Positions 25,971 through 35,905 are shown, counted from the first letter of the stretch. The stretch: DNA of 64,000 nt from Rhizobium phaseoli (GCF_010668805.1 NZ_WUFT01000005.1:248001-312000); one strand, 5' to 3'. Translations and numbers: made by a program. Notes: generated by a model not told the origin, from the letters alone.

Positions 25971-28868
25971 TCAAAAGAAGCCACGGCGCTGCCACCAGCC
26001 GGCTTTCTTCGGCTTGCCGTCGTCAGCTTCGCCATTCTCGACGCGGGTGGATTTCACCGTCGGTTCGGAGGAGGTGATATTGGATTCGCGGTTGGCGCGA
26101 ACCGGCTTTGCCTCTTCCTTGAGCTCTTCCTGAACGGGTGTTCCGAGATCGGCGGAGGCTTCAACCAACTCCGGTTCGGCCACGGCCGCAGGCGCCGTCT
26201 CTACCACCGGTTCCTCGACCGGCGCTGCTGCCGGTTTGCGGCGGCCGCGGCTGCGGGCGGGCTTTACATCCTCGGCTATCACAGGTGCGCTTTCGACAGC
26301 TGCCATCGCGGCCTGGCCTTCGCCGGCATCGGCAACTGCTTCGACAGTTTCGGCGACGACTTCTCTCGGAGCGCTGTCGTTCGAAACGTCGTCGCCTTCG
26401 TCCTCGTCGCCGCCATTGTCCTCACCAGCTTCGCCGGCCGTCAGTTCGGAGCCATCCTCGGCCCGATTGCGGCGACCGCCGCGCTTGCCGCGACGGCGCC
26501 GCTTGCGGCGCTGCGATTCCTCGCTTTCAGCCAGCGTCTCGGGCGTGGATTCGGTGTTTTCATCACCTTCGCCGCCTTCAACGCCCTCGTCGTCACCGTC
26601 CTCATCTTCGTCGCCGGCTTCGCCAGCGGCAGACGTTGGATGCTCGGCATTGCCATTGCGGCCGCGCCGACGCCGGCGGCGCTTGCGCTTGCGATTGCCG
26701 TCAGCGTCGCCTTCCGAGCGTGCCGCGACAGGTCGCTCGGCAGCGGCCGGCTTTTCCTCGAGTTCCTCGTCTTCGTCCTCATCCGCTTCGATAACGATGT
26801 CGTCGTCGTCATCCTCAGGAATGGCTGCGAAGTTGAAGAGCGTCTCGATCTTGACCGGGTTCTCTACGGCCTCGCCGCGATCAATCGCGAAATGCTGGGC
26901 GCCGACCGAGCCGTCCGCATCGATGACGATAGCGACGCCGAAACGGTTTTCGTAATCGATGATCGTCTGGCGCTTGTGGTTGAGCAGGTAGAGCGCAATG
27001 TCAGGCGTGGTGCGCACGCTGATGTTGTGCGTGGTATTCTTCAGCAGATATTCCTCGATACCGCGCAGGACATGCAGGGCAACGGAGGACTGCGAACGCA
27101 CATGGCCGCTGCCGCCGCAATGCGAGCAGACCTGCGTGGTCGATTCGAGAACCGATGCGCGGATGCGCTGGCGCGACATTTCGAGCAGGCCGAAATGCGA
27201 GATCCGTCCGACCTGGATGCGGGCGCGGTCGTTCTTCAGGCATTCCTTCAGCTTCTTCTCGACAGCGCGGTTGTTGCGCTTTTCTTCCATGTCGATGAAG
27301 TCGATGACGATCAGGCCGGCAAGGTCGCGCAGGCGAAGTTGGCGGGCGACTTCGTCGGCAGCCTCGAGGTTCGTCTGCAGCGCGGTGTCTTCGATCGAGT
27401 GTTCGCGGGTCGAGCGGCCCGAGTTGACGTCGATCGAGACCAGCGCTTCGGTCTGGTTCATGATCAGGTAGCCGCCGGACTTCAGCGTCACCTGCGGCTG
27501 CAGCATGCGATCGAGCTGCGCCTCGATGCCCGAGCGCGAGAAGATCGGATGGATGTCGCGATAGGGCTGAACCACCTTGGCATGGCTCGGCATCAGCATC
27601 TTCATGAAGTCTTTCGCTTCACGATAGCCTTCTTCGCCGGAGACGATGACTTCGCTGATATCCTTGTTGTAAAGGTCGCGGATCGAGCGCTTGATCAGCG
27701 AGCCTTCCTCGTAGACGAGGCAGGGTGCGGTGGAAGCCAGCGTCAGTGTGCGGACGTTTTCCCAGAGGCGCATCAGATATTCGAAGTCGCGCTTGACTTC
27801 GACCTTGGTGCGGTTGGCGCCGGCGGTGCGCAGGATGACGCCCATGCCCTGCGGCACTTCGAGCATGCGCGCGATTTCCTTCAGGCGCTTGCGGTCGGCA
27901 GGGTTGGTGATCTTGCGGGAAATGCCGCCACCGCGCGCCGTGTTCGGCATCAGCACGGAATAGCGGCCGGCGAGCGACAGGTAGGTGGTCAGCGCTGCAC
28001 CCTTGTTGCCGCGCTCTTCCTTGGCGACCTGGACGAGCAGAATCTGGCGGCGCTTGATGACTTCCTGGATGCGGTACTGCTTGCGCGGCTTGCGCTGCAC
28101 CCGTTCCGGCACTTCTTCCATCGCGTCTTCGGCGCCGACGGATTCGATGATTTCCTCTTCGCCATGATCGTCATCGTCGTCGTCATCATCGTGGCGACGC
28201 TTGCCGCTATCGACGTCCTCGGAGATCGAGTCGGTTTCCACCATGGCGGCCATCGCGCCGCCGGTCGAACCGTCATCCTCGTTATCGACGCTCGAAGCGC
28301 CTTCGGCTTCGACGTCTGTAGGAACGGCGTCCTCGGTCGCGGTTGTCTCAGGAGTCGGTTCGGTTACCTTCTTGCGACTGCGGCGCGGCCTGGCCTTCTT
28401 GGCCGGAGCTTCCTCGGCGGCCTCGGGCGATGCCGCGGCCTCCACCGCTGCCGGTTCTTCGGTTACGGCAGCCGTTTCCGGCGCCTCTGCCTGCACGATG
28501 CCGACATCCGGCTGGTCCTGGGTCGACAGATCGACCATCGGCGCGGTTTCGACATGCTCGACATCTTCGTCGCGGCGATGCTCCTCGGCTTCGGCCCGAA
28601 GCAGCGCCTGACGGTCGGCAAGCGGTATCTGATAATAGTCGGGATGGATTTCGGCGAAGGCCAGGAAGCCGTGCCGGTTGCCGCCGTAATCGACGAAGGC
28701 GGCTTGCAGCGAGGGCTCGACCCTCGTTACCTTTGCAAGATAGATGTTGCCGCGGATCTGCTTCTTGTGCTGAGACTCGAAGTCAAATTCTTCTATGCGG
28801 TTCCCGCGAACGACAACGACGCGCGTCTCTTCCTCGTGAGACGCATCGATAAGCATTTTGTCTGCCAT
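25971..28868 (-). CDS. rne: Ribonuclease E
   Basis: The product has 965 residues. The N-terminal S1 domain (IRGNIYLAKVTRVEPSLQAAFVDYGGNRHGFLAFAEIH, residues 39-75) is interrupted by an acidic insert at about 84-262, including eight consecutive Asp at 227-234, and resumes at IQEVIKRRQILLVQVAKEERGNKGAALTTYLSLAGRY. The DNase I-like catalytic acids are in VSIDVNSGRST and LIVIDFIDMEE. The zinc link is CSHCGGSGHVRS. The C-terminal third is disordered, with alternating acidic and Arg-rich blocks, and would scaffold the degradosome. An S1 insert of this kind is known in alphaproteobacterial RNase E. It begins at ATG 28868 behind CCGAGGAGCACAGC. Confidence 0.96.
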   Translation of the reverse strand: MADKMLIDASHEEETRVVVVRGNRIEEFDFESQHKKQIRGNIYLAKVTRVEPSLQAAFVDYGGNRHGFLAFAEIHPDYYQIPLADRQALLRAEAEEHRRDEDVEHVETAPMVDLSTQDQPDVGIVQAEAPETAAVTEEPAAVEAAASPEAAEEAPAKKARPRRSRKKVTEPTPETTATEDAVPTDVEAEGASSVDNEDDGSTGGAMAAMVETDSISEDVDSGKRRHDDDDDDDDHGEEEIIESVGAEDAMEEVPERVQRKPRKQYRIQEVIKRRQILLVQVAKEERGNKGAALTTYLSLAGRYSVLMPNTARGGGISRKITNPADRKRLKEIARMLEVPQGMGVILRTAGANRTKVEVKRDFEYLMRLWENVRTLTLASTAPCLVYEEGSLIKRSIRDLYNKDISEVIVSGEEGYREAKDFMKMLMPSHAKVVQPYRDIHPIFSRSGIEAQLDRMLQPQVTLKSGGYLIMNQTEALVSIDVNSGRSTREHSIEDTALQTNLEAADEVARQLRLRDLAGLIVIDFIDMEEKRNNRAVEKKLKECLKNDRARIQVGRISHFGLLEMSRQRIRASVLESTTQVCSHCGGSGHVRSQSSVALHVLRGIEEYLLKNTTHNISVRTTPDIALYLLNHKRQTIIDYENRFGVAIVIDADGSVGAQHFAIDRGEAVENPVKIETLFNFAAIPEDDDDDIVIEADEDEDEELEEKPAAAERPVAARSEGDADGNRKRKRRRRRRGRNGNAEHPTSAAGEAGDEDEDGDDEGVEGGEGDENTESTPETLAESEESQRRKRRRRGKRGGRRNRAEDGSELTAGEAGEDNGGDEDEGDDVSNDSAPREVVAETVEAVADAGEGQAAMAAVESAPVIAEDVKPARSRGRRKPAAAPVEEPVVETAPAAVAEPELVEASADLGTPVQEELKEEAKPVRANRESNITSSEPTVKSTRVENGEADDGKPKKAGWWQRRGFF

Positions 28869-29392
28869 GTAAGCTGTGCTCCTCGGCGTGGCCGCGAGAG
28901 CGCATTCCCGACTGCTGTTGAAACAGAAAGAATGCGGTCCGCAGTGGCCGCGCCGGATAATGAAAGTCGCGCCTGATGCGAGGGGGAGGGCAGCAGCCAG
29001 ACCGCAGCCGGAACCATTTCGGTCCGGGGCCTGTACACTTCAGATAAAACCTGCTGCGAAACCATCAACAACCAAGCGTGATCGACAAATACGAAGACCC
29101 ATTCGGGTCCGATGAGTTTGCTCCCTGAGAGCGTGGTGGCTGATCCACCAATGAATTCCGACAATGAGCCGGAAAATCAGGATCCAGTTCTAAGGATGAA
29201 GCGCATGAGACGGCGGACGATGACCGGTGTGGCGCCAGGTCCTGATCTGGCTGGCAGCCTCTGCGGCGACTCTATCCCGTCAACACTTTACCCTAAAATT
29301 CGTTGTAGGTTTTCCGTGTCACAATAGCAAGGGAAAAGCCAAATGTGCCATAATATTGATGGATTTCGTAACGCATAGAAGTTGGGGATAAA
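28869..29392 (-). other. Long rne leader/promoter region with stable hairpin (28901-28936)
   Basis: This 524-base gap lies between divergent rne and amiC and has no credible gene. On the minus strand near the rne start, CGCATTC (28936-28930) pairs with GAATGCG (28907-28901), and inside it is the palindrome CTGTTTCAACAG. GCGGCCAC repeats also flank this stem. RNase E mRNA leaders in other bacteria carry hairpins cleaved by RNase E for autoregulation; a similar role here is inference from position and structure. Confidence 0.55.
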
Positions 29393-30763
29393 GTGATCGC
29401 GATTCGGTGGGCCGCAATGGGTGTTTCGTCCAGCGACGTTCGGCGCGGCCGCGTCGGCTCCATCGCAGCAGAGATAGGGTGTGGCGGTTTATTGTTTAAG
29501 AGGGCTCGGATCGCGGCGAAATCCCCAGCGCGGCGATCGACATTCGCAAGGTTGGTTCTGACGGCGCTTCTCGCGGTTGGTTTCCTGCCGGCCGTTATTG
29601 GCTCCGTCGAGGCGGGGGATCCGCTGCTTGCCTATGGCGCGCGTATCGTCGGCGACGATGCAAGAACTCGCATCGTCATCGATTTCGATCGCGAACCGCG
29701 CTTCTCCGTCCACTATATCGCCAATCCGGAACGCATCGTCATCGACTTGCCGGCGACCGCCTTCGGCTTTCCGGACAAGGACCTCGCCGCCCGCGGTCTG
29801 TTCAAGGATATCCGTTACGGCAAGATGGATGAGGAAAGCGCCCGCATCGTCCTGACGACGGCAGGGCCGGTGAAGCTGGCGCTTGCCAAGGTGCAGGCCG
29901 ACGAGACCGGCAAGGGTCATCGGCTCGTGTTCGATGCCGAGATGATCGACAAGCAGGCCTTCGCCGAACTGGTCAAGAGCCAATCCTGGAGCGATCGCGC
30001 CTCGAACGATGGGAGCGAAGCGGCGCAGACGACCAGCGCCATTCCGGCACCTGAGAAAGCCGCCCCCGGCGATTTCGTCATCGCCGTCGACGCCGGCCAT
30101 GGGGGCATCGATACCGGCGCGATCGGCGTCGACACCAAGACCGAGGAAAAGCAGGTGACGCTTGCCTTCGCCAAGGCCTTGACCGACCGGCTGAACAAGG
30201 AGCCGGGCATCAAGGCTTTCCTGACGCGCGAGGACGACGAATTCCTGTCGCTGTCGCAGCGTGTGCTGATCGCCCGCCAGAACCATGCCGGGCTGTTCAT
30301 TTCGCTGCATGCCGACACGCTGAAGCAGAAGGATATCCGCGGCGCCACCGTCTATACGATCTCCGACAAGGCATCCGACAAACTCGCCGCCGACCTTGCC
30401 GAACGTGAAAACCTCTCCGACCAGATCGCCGGCAAGGAAACGGTCGCCGAGCCGCCCGAGGTTGCCGATATCCTGCTCGATCTGACCCGGCGTGAAACTC
30501 AGGCCTTCTCGATCTCGCTGGCCGAAAGCGTGCTGAATTCTTTCAAGGATCAGGTCGGCACCATCAACAATCCGCACCGTCATGCCGGTTTCCGCGTGCT
30601 GCAGGCCCCTGACGTGCCGTCGATCCTTCTCGAACTCGGCTTCCTCTCGAATGCCGAGGACGAGAAACGGTTGCTCGACGACAGCTGGCGCGGCAAGATC
30701 GTCGGGCTTTTGACCGAGGCGGTGAAGCGATACCGCGCCGGCGTGATGGCGAACGGCGGCTGA
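29393..30763 (+). CDS. amiC: N-acetylmuramoyl-L-alanine amidase (AmiC type)
   Basis: The product has 456 residues from GTG 29393, preceded by TTGGGGATAAA; ATG 29417 is an alternative. The export signal appears late (about 48-72, FARLVLTALLAVGFLPAVIGSVEA), so the true start may be further in. An AMIN domain (ARIVGDDARTRIVIDFDREPRFSVHYI) precedes the Amidase_3 domain with zinc ligands in VDAGHGGID, the Glu of KTEEKQ, ISLHAD and the catalytic Glu of LLELGFLSN. It cleaves the peptide from MurNAc in the periplasm, mainly at division septa; AMIN directs septal targeting. Beside the PBP1a gene. Confidence 0.92.
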   Translation: MIAIRWAAMGVSSSDVRRGRVGSIAAEIGCGGLLFKRARIAAKSPARRSTFARLVLTALLAVGFLPAVIGSVEAGDPLLAYGARIVGDDARTRIVIDFDREPRFSVHYIANPERIVIDLPATAFGFPDKDLAARGLFKDIRYGKMDEESARIVLTTAGPVKLALAKVQADETGKGHRLVFDAEMIDKQAFAELVKSQSWSDRASNDGSEAAQTTSAIPAPEKAAPGDFVIAVDAGHGGIDTGAIGVDTKTEEKQVTLAFAKALTDRLNKEPGIKAFLTREDDEFLSLSQRVLIARQNHAGLFISLHADTLKQKDIRGATVYTISDKASDKLAADLAERENLSDQIAGKETVAEPPEVADILLDLTRRETQAFSISLAESVLNSFKDQVGTINNPHRHAGFRVLQAPDVPSILLELGFLSNAEDEKRLLDDSWRGKIVGLLTEAVKRYRAGVMANGG

Positions 30764-31124
30764 CGCTTTTTGCCCGAAATTCAGTCGCGGTTGCGGGACG
30801 GCCGCACCTATGAAAACAAAGACTTAAACTGCGTTGCATGCATCGGATTCTGAGCAGGATGGCTCAGATTGGCCGCGGGTATGGGCGTTGCTTGGATGTG
30901 ACAGTCTTAACGAAACGCGCCCGCAGCGGTGAATGCGGCGGCGGGAGCCCTATTTTCCTCACAATCGCGCCGTTACTCCGGCTTATGTTTCGCAGCCTGA
31001 GGCGCGGAATCGGCTTGTGGCGGTAACGCTCATGGAGTAAGCCGCGCAACGTGCAAATTGCCTTGATCCATACAATCGTTGCGTCTGCGCCGATTGACGA
31101 TCGAAGAGACCGGTAGCTGAAAAT
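30764..31124. other. Intergenic region before the PBP1a gene
   Basis: A 361-base gap without a credible coding frame. A small stem CTGAGC/GCTCAG lies around 30850-30867. I see no clear terminator after amiC and no strong promoter, so read-through from amiC into the PBP gene is possible. Confidence 0.4.
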
Positions 31125-33584
31125 ATGGTTAGACTTTTTGGATATTTCTTCGGAATGGCCTGCGTCCTGTTTCTGGTCGCGGCGGCGGGTGTTGCCATCT
31201 ATCTCGCCAACGTCGCGAAGGATCTCCCGGACTATGCCGTTCTGAACAGCTATGCGCCGCCGGTGACCACCCGCGTCCACGCCGGCAACGGCGCTCTGAT
31301 GGCCGAATACGCCAAGGAAAAGCGTCTCTTCCTGCCGATCCAGGCCATCCCCGACCGCGTGAAGGCCGCTTTCCTGTCGGCCGAAGACAAGAATTTCTAC
31401 AATCATCCGGGCGTCGATCTGACCGGTCTCGGCCGCGCGATCCTCGTCAACCTGCAGAATTTCGGTTCCGGCCGCCGCCCGGTCGGTGCTTCCACCATCA
31501 CCCAGCAGGTGGCCAAGAACTTCCTTTTGAGCTCTGACCAGACGATCGACCGCAAGATCAAGGAAGCGATCCTGTCCTTCCGTATCGAGCAGGCGTACAG
31601 CAAGGACAAGATCCTCGAGCTCTACCTGAACGAGATCTTCTTCGGTCTGAATTCCTACGGCATCGCCGGCGCCGCGCTGACCTATTTCAACAAATCCGTC
31701 ACCGAACTGACCGTTGCCGAAGCCGCCTATCTGGCATCCCTGCCGAAGGGGCCGGCCAATTATCATCCTTTCCGCCATCCCGAGGCAGCGCTCGAACGCC
31801 GCAACTGGGTGATCGACCGCATGGTCGAGAACGGCTATGTCAGCAAGAGCGACGGCGAGGAAGCCAAGAAGCAGCCGCTCGGCGTCACCGCCCGCACGAC
31901 CGGCCCCTCGCTCTTTGCTTCGGACTATTTTGCCGAAGCCGTGCGCCGCCAGCTGATCGACCAATATGGCGAGAAGGTTCTCTATGAGGGCGGCCTTTCG
32001 GTGCGCACCTCGCTCGATCCGCAGCTGCAGCTTTCGGCCCGCAAGGCGCTGCAGGATGGTCTGGTGACCTATGACGAGCGTCGCGGTTTCCACGGCCCGA
32101 TCAAGCAGATCGATGCAAGCGGTGACTGGGGCAAGGCGCTTGCCGATATTCCTTCCCTCTCCGACGTGCCGGAATGGCGGCTCGCCGTCGTGCTTGCCGT
32201 CTCCGACAGCAACGTCGATATCGGCCTGCAGCCGGCCAAGGATGGAAGCGGCAAGGTTTCAGCCGACCGTCAGCGCGGCACCATTGAAGCCAAGAACATG
32301 CAGTGGGCCTTCCGTTCGGCCGACGGCGCCCGCAAGACCGCGAAATCGCCGGTCGGCGCCGTAGCCCCCGGTGACGTCGTCTATGTCGCAAAGCTCGGCG
32401 ACGACGCGTCGACCTCCTACCGCCTGCAGCAGCCGCCGAAGGTGCAGGGTGGCTTGGTCGCCATGGATCCGAAGACCGGCCGCGTGCTCGCCATGGTCGG
32501 CGGCTTCTCCTACTCCCAGTCCGAATTCAACCGCGCCACCCAGGCGATGCGCCAGCCGGGTTCCTCGTTCAAGCCCTTCGTCTACGCGGCGGCAATGGAC
32601 AACGGCTATACCCCGGCTTCGGTCATCATGGATGCGCCGATCGAAATCGTCTCCGGCGGCCAGGTCTGGAAGCCGGAAAACTACGGCGGCGAAGTCGGTG
32701 GCCCGTCGACGCTGCGTTCGGGCATCGAGCATTCGCGCAACCTGATGACGGTGCGCCTCGCCAATGATCTCGGCATGAACATCGTCGCCGAATATGCCGA
32801 GCGCTTCGGCATTTACGATCACATGCTGCCGGTTCTCTCCATGTCGCTCGGCGCCGGCGACACGACGGTGCTGCGCATGGTCTCCGCCTATTCGGTCATC
32901 GCCAATGGCGGCAAGCAGATCAAGCCGACCTTGATCGACCGCATCCAGGACCGCTACGGCAAGACGATCTTCAAGCATGAGGAGCGTTTGTGCGAGGGCT
33001 GCAATGCCGGCAACTGGCAGAACCAGGAAGAGCCGAATGTCGTCGACAACCGCGAAACCGTTCTTGACCCGATGACCGCCTACCAGATCACCTCGATGAT
33101 GCAGGGCGTCATCCAGCGCGGCACGGCCGCCGGCAAGGTCGATCTCGGCGGCCGTGACGTCGCCGGCAAGACCGGCACCACCAATGACGAGAAGGATGCC
33201 TGGTTCGTCGGCTTCACGCCGGATCTGGTCGCCGGTCTCTATATGGGCTTCGATACGCCGGCCCCGCTCGGCCGCGGCGGCACCGGCGGCGTTCTCTCCG
33301 CCCCGATCTTCAACGAATTCATGCAAGCTGCCGTCAAGGATGCGCCGGAATCGAAATTCGTCATCCCGCCGGGCATGAACCTGATTTCGATCGACCGCAA
33401 GACCGGCATGGCCGCCGTCGACGGCGATCCGAACACCATCATCGAGGCCTTCAAGCCCGGCACCGGCCCGGCCGACAGCTTCTCCGTCATCGGCATGGAC
33501 AGCACCATGGCGCCGGAAGAGATCCTGAAGACCTCGCCACAGGCGAACCAGGCTGTCCAGACCGGCACGCCCGGCCTGTTCTGA
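31125..33584 (+). CDS. mrcA: Penicillin-binding protein 1A (bifunctional class A PBP)
   Basis: The product has 819 residues. One membrane anchor (YFFGMACVLFLVAAAGVAIYL) is followed by a GT51 glycosyltransferase domain (FLSAEDKNFYNHPGVDLTG, GASTITQQVAKN, LNEIFFG). The transpeptidase domain has nucleophile Ser480 in QPGSSFKPF, the second motif SRN (EHSRNLMTV) and KTG in VAGKTGTTNDEKDAWFVGFTPD. An OB-like insert lies between. It polymerises and crosslinks murein; in Rhizobiales PBP1a is the main enzyme of polar elongation. It follows amiC on the same strand. Confidence 0.94.
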   Translation: MVRLFGYFFGMACVLFLVAAAGVAIYLANVAKDLPDYAVLNSYAPPVTTRVHAGNGALMAEYAKEKRLFLPIQAIPDRVKAAFLSAEDKNFYNHPGVDLTGLGRAILVNLQNFGSGRRPVGASTITQQVAKNFLLSSDQTIDRKIKEAILSFRIEQAYSKDKILELYLNEIFFGLNSYGIAGAALTYFNKSVTELTVAEAAYLASLPKGPANYHPFRHPEAALERRNWVIDRMVENGYVSKSDGEEAKKQPLGVTARTTGPSLFASDYFAEAVRRQLIDQYGEKVLYEGGLSVRTSLDPQLQLSARKALQDGLVTYDERRGFHGPIKQIDASGDWGKALADIPSLSDVPEWRLAVVLAVSDSNVDIGLQPAKDGSGKVSADRQRGTIEAKNMQWAFRSADGARKTAKSPVGAVAPGDVVYVAKLGDDASTSYRLQQPPKVQGGLVAMDPKTGRVLAMVGGFSYSQSEFNRATQAMRQPGSSFKPFVYAAAMDNGYTPASVIMDAPIEIVSGGQVWKPENYGGEVGGPSTLRSGIEHSRNLMTVRLANDLGMNIVAEYAERFGIYDHMLPVLSMSLGAGDTTVLRMVSAYSVIANGGKQIKPTLIDRIQDRYGKTIFKHEERLCEGCNAGNWQNQEEPNVVDNRETVLDPMTAYQITSMMQGVIQRGTAAGKVDLGGRDVAGKTGTTNDEKDAWFVGFTPDLVAGLYMGFDTPAPLGRGGTGGVLSAPIFNEFMQAAVKDAPESKFVIPPGMNLISIDRKTGMAAVDGDPNTIIEAFKPGTGPADSFSVIGMDSTMAPEEILKTSPQANQAVQTGTPGLF

Positions 33585-33684
33585 CCGCCGTCCTGATTTT
33601 TGAACGCCCGCGCGGCCTTTACATCCGCGGCGGGCGTCTCTATGTCCACCAGCACCGGAAGAACCCAGACAGAGAAGCAGGAAA

Positions 33685-34816
33685 ATGCGAGCCGAAATCG
33701 AAAACGTGGTCGATGAAACCAAGCAGGCTATCACCCTGCTGAGGAGGCATCTTTGACTGGGATCAGGCGATAAGACGGCTGGACTGGTTGAACAACAAGG
33801 CAGAGGATCCGAACCTCTGGAACGACGCTTCCGAAGCCCAGAAGCTGATGCGCGAGCGCCAGCAGCTGGATGACGGCATCAATGGCGTCAAGCAGCTGGA
33901 ACAGCAGCTGAACGACAATATCGAGCTGATCGAGCTTGGCGAGGAAGAGGGCGACCAGAGTGTCGTCAAGGAAGCCGAAGACACGCTGAAGGCTTTGAAG
34001 GCCGAGGCCGCCCGCCGCCAGGTGGAGGCCATGCTGTCCGGCGAAGCCGATAGCAACGACACCTATCTCGAAGTCCATTCCGGCGCCGGCGGCACCGAAA
34101 GCCAGGACTGGGCGAACATGCTGTTGCGCATGTACACCCGCTGGGCCGAACGCCAGCGTTTCAAGGTCGAGCTTCTCGAAGTCCACGACGGCGAAGAGGC
34201 GGGCATCAAATCCGCGACCCTGCTCGTCAAGGGCCACAATGCCTATGGCTGGCTGAAGACGGAATCGGGCGTGCACCGGCTAGTGCGCATCTCGCCCTAC
34301 GACAGCAATGCGCGTCGCCACACCTCCTTCTCGTCGATCTGGGTCTATCCCGTCGTCGACGACTCGATCCAGATCGAGATCAATGAAGGCGACTGCCGCA
34401 TCGATACCTATCGTTCGTCGGGCGCTGGCGGCCAGCACGTCAACACCACGGACTCGGCCGTGCGCATCACGCATATCCCGACCGGCATCGTCGTGCAGTG
34501 CCAGCAGGAGCGTTCGCAGCACAAGAACCGGGCCAAGGCCTGGGACATGCTGCGCGCCCGCATGTACGAAGCGGAACTGAAAAAGCGCGAGGACGCCGCC
34601 AGCGCCGAAGCCGCCTCCAAGACGGATATCGGCTGGGGCCACCAGATCCGCTCCTACGTTCTGCAGCCCTACCAGCTGGTCAAGGATATGCGCACCGGCG
34701 TTGCCAGCAGCGCGCCGGACGACGTGCTCGACGGCGATCTGAACGAGTTCATGGAAGCGGCCCTGGCCCACCGCATCAGCGGCGCCGCTGACGCGGTCGT
34801 CGACGATGTGGATTGA
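33685..34816 (+). CDS. prfB: Peptide chain release factor 2, with programmed +1 frameshift
   Basis: The gene is joined: 33685-33753 (23 codons from ATG, RBS AAGCAGGAA), then after slipping past T33754 it continues at 33755-34816, giving 376 residues. Without the shift the frame stops at TGA 33754-33756. RF2 motifs: GGQ at 248-250 ([19 protein letters not shown]) drives peptide release. The stop-codon-reading tripeptide is SPY at 203-205 rather than the usual SPF. RF2 reads UGA and UAA. It lies 100 bases after the PBP1a gene and is followed by a strong terminator. Confidence 0.95.
33742..33757 (+). promoter_or_regulatory. RF2 autoregulatory frameshift site
   Basis: AGGAGG (33742-33747), CAT, then CTT-TGA-C (33751-33757). 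This is the classic prfB arrangement: an internal Shine-Dalgarno just upstream of a slippery CTT codon and a poor-context UGA C. When RF2 is scarce the ribosome slips +1 and makes RF2. The spacer of three bases between AGGAGG and CTT matches the E. coli layout. Confidence 0.93.
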
Positions 34817-34856
34817 GCACCGCGCTCTATCGCTTTGAGCCGGTATATGCACGTGG

Positions 34857-34880
34857 AAAGCCCCGCTCCGGGGCTTTTTT
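34857..34880 (+). terminator. Intrinsic terminator after prfB
   Basis: AAAGCCCCG (34857-34865), loop CTC, CGGGGCTTT (34869-34877), then more T. The A run on the left makes it usable for the convergent hydrolase gene too. Confidence 0.88.
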
Positions 34881-34885
34881 CGTAC

Positions 34886-35905
34886 TCAGGCCCTGGCGCC
34901 GATGGCGGTATCTCGAAACAGTGCTGCCGATAGATCGGCAATCTCATCATGAATGGCCGCGCGCTCGATGCCCGGCGGATCGGTAAAGAGCTCTGCCGCA
35001 AAGGCGAGGCCGAGTGCGGTGCCCTCCGGCACGAAGACGTAATGCCCAAGGCCGCCAGCGAAGATCTTAAGAGCGCTGCGCGAGAGCCGCGCTTGCAGCC
35101 ATGCCGAACATTCCTCTGCCGGCGCCGCCCTGTCGGCGTCGCCGACCAGGATCAGGGCGCGCGCATCGACAGCTTTCAGGCTTTCCGCGCTGAAACCGAG
35201 AACGGACCGACCCGGCGCGCACAGCAGTGCGGCCTTGATTCGGTCATCCCGGTAGGATTTCGACATGCGCGACCATGAATCTCGAAACACTTCGCTGGTG
35301 GAAAGCAAGGTCGGGATATGGTCGGCAAGGTCGGGAAATTCTCTCGGTCCGCGCGCGCCGTCCTGCGTCATCCTGGATGGTTCGAACTGCGAAAACTGGG
35401 CGACGGCGCCAAGAAGCAGCATCACACTATAGGCTCCGGCCGAAAATCCGGCCGCGAAGACGCGGGTCGTATCGATATGGCCGGAGAGATCGCTGAGCCA
35501 GCCGTCGCGGTGATCGAGCATGTAGCTGAGATCAGGCGCCCGCTCCCAAAGACAGGCAAAGCCTTCGGCGCGATAGGGCTCATTGCCGGTATTGCCGTGG
35601 TGGTTGACGCCAAGCGCGGCATATCCTCGGGCGACCAGCCGTCGCGCCAGCCACTCCAGTCCAGCCGCGGATCCGCCGGTGCCATGCGACAACAGGACGA
35701 GGGGATAGGGCCGGGCATCCGGCCGGACGGGTGCGTCGCGGGCGACCTTCGCCTTCTGGAACCAACTTCTTTCCGTTGTGTCGCTCTCCCGCGCCTCATC
35801 GGCAGCGGGATACCACAGCGACCAGCTGATGGGTCTGGGGCCGTCTGCGTCCCAATTGGACCTATTCTCATCGTAAAGCACGCCGTCGCGGAAGCCCAGT
35901 TTCAT
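34886..35905 (-). CDS. Alpha/beta hydrolase, dienelactone-hydrolase or PAF-acetylhydrolase-like
   Basis: The product has 339 residues from ATG 35905 (MKLGFRDGVLYDENRSNWD); upstream in-frame codons lack support. Nucleophile elbow GFSAGAYSVMLLLG, oxyanion-region LLSHGTGGSAAGLEWLARRL, the acid in ILVGDADRAAP and the catalytic His in GGLGHYVF are visible. No signal peptide, so cytosolic. It resembles hydrolases acting on short esters; substrate unknown. It converges with prfB across a shared terminator. Confidence 0.75.
   Translation of the reverse strand: MKLGFRDGVLYDENRSNWDADGPRPISWSLWYPAADEARESDTTERSWFQKAKVARDAPVRPDARPYPLVLLSHGTGGSAAGLEWLARRLVARGYAALGVNHHGNTGNEPYRAEGFACLWERAPDLSYMLDHRDGWLSDLSGHIDTTRVFAAGFSAGAYSVMLLLGAVAQFSQFEPSRMTQDGARGPREFPDLADHIPTLLSTSEVFRDSWSRMSKSYRDDRIKAALLCAPGRSVLGFSAESLKAVDARALILVGDADRAAPAEECSAWLQARLSRSALKIFAGGLGHYVFVPEGTALGLAFAAELFTDPPGIERAAIHDEIADLSAALFRDTAIGARA

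Noticed and set aside
26640..28976. 778-codon plus-strand open frame opposite rne
   Set aside because: Antisense shadow, with no support for translation and no domains.
33685..33756. prfB as a pseudogene with an early TGA
   Set aside because: The stop is the programmed frameshift site conserved in RF2 genes, with AGGAGG and CTT-TGA-C in the right places.
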